Of a stretch of 7,109 bases of DNA, positions 5,883 to 7,109 are shown piece after piece. The stretch covers positions 1-7,109 of the forward strand of contig CAUDCB010000097.1 of NCBI GenBank assembly GCA_958447915.1, in the 5' to 3' direction. Numbering within the stretch: the stretch's first letter is position 1; each line of letters opens with the position of its first letter. The DNA is from an uncultured Collinsella sp. (lineage in GTDB: Bacteria > Actinomycetota > Coriobacteriia > Coriobacteriales > Coriobacteriaceae). The notes below the pieces were generated by a model. That model saw only the letters and a program-made list of their open reading frames with translations. It ran no database searches and had not been told where the DNA came from. The position numbers and the translations under genes were made by a program.

Positions 5883-6581
5883 ATGGCAGAAAACAAAGAC
5901 GAACAGCTCACCGACGAGGAGCTGGCACAGCTCCAGCTGGCAGAGGAGAACGAGAACGCCGTCGACCGCCTGGTCCAGGAGCTCGGCTGCCCCACGCGCC
6001 GCATCCGCCAGTTTGCCGCCCGCGTGCTGCACCTGCTTGCCGAGCGCGATCCGCAGCGCGTCGTGCCCTGCGTGCCCGCGCTGATCGAGGCGCTCGATCG
6101 CCCCGAGGCGCAGACCCGCTGGGAGGCCCTCGATGCCTTGGCGGCACTCGCCACCACCTGCCCCGAGCAGATGGAGGACGCCTTTGAGGGTGCCGAGACC
6201 GCGCTGTTCGACGAGATCTCCTCCACGCTGCGCTATGCCGCCTTCCGCCTGCTGTGCGTGTGGGGTGCCACGAGTGTCGAGCGTTCGCGCGAGGCTTGGC
6301 CCATCCTGGACGAGGCCATCCAGTGCTACCACGGCGACCTTGAGTATCGCGACATGCTCGGTTGCCTGTACGAGTTTTGCCAGGGCGAGATCGACGCCGA
6401 GGTCGCAGAGAAGCTTGCGCTGCGCCTTAAGTTCGATGCCGAGAACGGTAAGGGCAGCTATCTCAAGGCCCGTTCGAGCGAGATTTGCGAAATGCTTGTT
6501 AAACGTTTTGGCCTGGATCTCTCCAAAAAGAAGAAGCGTGCTAGCGTTAAAAAATCTGACGACGCCGAAGACGAGGAGTAA
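5883..6581 (+). CDS. HEAT-like helical-repeat protein
   Basis: The 232-residue protein appears all-helical. An acidic N-terminus (1-25) is followed by paired helices resembling HEAT/armadillo repeats: about 25-55 (VDRLVQELGCPTRRIRQFAA then VLHLLAE), about 58-92 (VVPCVPALIEAL then WEALDALAALA), and a less regular pair from about 105 to 130. Such repeats usually make a scaffold for protein-protein contact. The C-terminus ends in a Lys-rich patch (215-224) and an acidic tail (226-232). No catalytic motif, signal peptide or membrane helix is seen, so it is cytoplasmic. GAGG at 5874-5877 sits 5 nt before ATG 5883, and 15 nt separate it from the preceding stop. The partner is unknown; co-transcription with the dehydrogenase genes is inferred from spacing only. 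Confidence 0.85.
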   Translation: MAENKDEQLTDEELAQLQLAEENENAVDRLVQELGCPTRRIRQFAARVLHLLAERDPQRVVPCVPALIEALDRPEAQTRWEALDALAALATTCPEQMEDAFEGAETALFDEISSTLRYAAFRLLCVWGATSVERSREAWPILDEAIQCYHGDLEYRDMLGCLYEFCQGEIDAEVAEKLALRLKFDAENGKGSYLKARSSEICEMLVKRFGLDLSKKKKRASVKKSDDAEDEE

Positions 6582-6587
6582 CAGATT

Positions 6588-7109
6588 ATGGCGCACGATG
6601 TAGTCCTGATTCCCGGTGACGGTATCGGTCCCGAGATTACGCAGGCTATGCGCCGCGTGGTCGAGGCCACCGGTGTCCAGATCAATTGGAACGTCCAGGA
6701 GGCCGGCGCCGGCGTCATGGACGAGTTTGGCACGCCGCTGCCCCAACATGTGCTCGATGCGGTTGCCGAGACCAAAGTTGCTATCAAGGGTCCCATCACC
6801 ACGCCGGTCGGCACGGGTTTCCGCAGCGTCAACGTGGCCCTGCGCAAGCATTTTGACCTGTACGCCTGCGTGCGCCCCTGCCTGTCGCAGCCGGGCGATG
6901 GCTCGCGCTTCCGCGACGTTGACCTGGTTATTGTGCGCGAGAACACCGAGGACCTCTACGCCGGCATTGAGTTCGATGAGGGCGCTGCCGAGGTCGAGGA
7001 ACTCTCGCAGCTTGTCGAGCGCTCGGGTCAGAAGACCTTCGCCGCTGATTCCGCCATCTCGATCAAGCCCATCTCCATCGCCAAGAGCCGCCGCATTGTG
7101 GAATACGCC
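6588..7109 (+). CDS. icd: Isocitrate dehydrogenase-type enzyme, 3'-truncated by window edge
   Basis: The first 174 residues of an isocitrate/isopropylmalate dehydrogenase family protein are present. It would oxidatively decarboxylate isocitrate to 2-oxoglutarate. Visible motifs are IPGDGIGPE (8-16), KGPITTPVGTGFRSVNVALR (67-86) and VIVRENTEDLYAGIE (114-128). Ser80 and Asn82 in the Ser-x-Asn-x-x-Leu-Arg element, with Arg86, Arg96 and Arg117, are the isocitrate-binding pattern and favour isocitrate over isopropylmalate dehydrogenase; Tyr124 is the conserved active-site tyrosine. Overall style resembles the compact NAD-dependent type, but the region that decides cofactor use and the catalytic aspartates lie beyond the window. 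ATG 6588 is preceded by GAGGAG (6573-6578), which is the end of the upstream gene, at 9 nt spacing; the gap is 6 nt. Homoisocitrate or tartrate dehydrogenase relatives cannot be fully excluded. Confidence 0.9.
   Translation, partial: MAHDVVLIPGDGIGPEITQAMRRVVEATGVQINWNVQEAGAGVMDEFGTPLPQHVLDAVAETKVAIKGPITTPVGTGFRSVNVALRKHFDLYACVRPCLSQPGDGSRFRDVDLVIVRENTEDLYAGIEFDEGAAEVEELSQLVERSGQKTFAADSAISIKPISIAKSRRIVEYA

Noticed and set aside
5421..6851. 476-codon open frame on the minus strand
   Set aside because: It is antisense to three recognisable + genes and results from G/C-rich third positions; no start context or family motif supports it.

Overview
The window looks like a chromosomal segment of a high-G+C Actinomycetota bacterium, most likely class Coriobacteriia (Collinsella or a close relative). 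This rests on the strongly G/C-biased third codon positions from about 1300 onward, the long-form hibernation factor, the DegV protein and the general protein style. It is an impression from the sequence, not a database match. All recognised genes are on the + strand.

Bases 1-811 look accessory. They hold the 3' part of a gene for a small nuclease-like protein (PD-(D/E)XK / DUF559-like signature). After it comes an A+T-rich, gene-free stretch containing a 217-bp element bounded by two inverted 47-bp arms that differ at only 3 positions. A strong G+C hairpin (823-864) then marks the change to the core-like region.

Bases 933-2418 form one transcription unit: a near-consensus promoter (TTAAAC, 17 bp, TATAAT), a leader of about 300 nt with many mutually compatible helices (candidate structured RNA, 967-1262), a solute-binding-protein-like lipoprotein gene, and a textbook intrinsic terminator. 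The next gene is hpf (also called raiA), for the long-form ribosome hibernation factor. Because a conserved structured RNA family, the raiA motif, is known near raiA genes in Firmicutes and Actinobacteria, the leader RNA is proposed as a raiA-motif candidate displaced from hpf by the lipoprotein gene. This identity is an inference.

hpf (2636-3220) is followed by a 22-bp inverted repeat and its own terminator. A DegV-family fatty-acid-binding protein gene follows (3301-4255), broken by one extra G in a GGG run, with perfectly readable sequence on both sides.

From 4354 to the window end, four closely packed genes (gaps of 5, 15 and 6 nt) look like an operon. They encode a beta-hydroxyacid dehydrogenase with an unusual His/Cys-rich C-terminal tail, a small membrane protein, a HEAT-like helical-repeat protein, and the N-terminal half of an isocitrate-dehydrogenase-type enzyme cut by the window edge. 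In two of these junctions the final Glu-Glu codons (GAGGAG) also serve as the Shine-Dalgarno sequence of the next gene.
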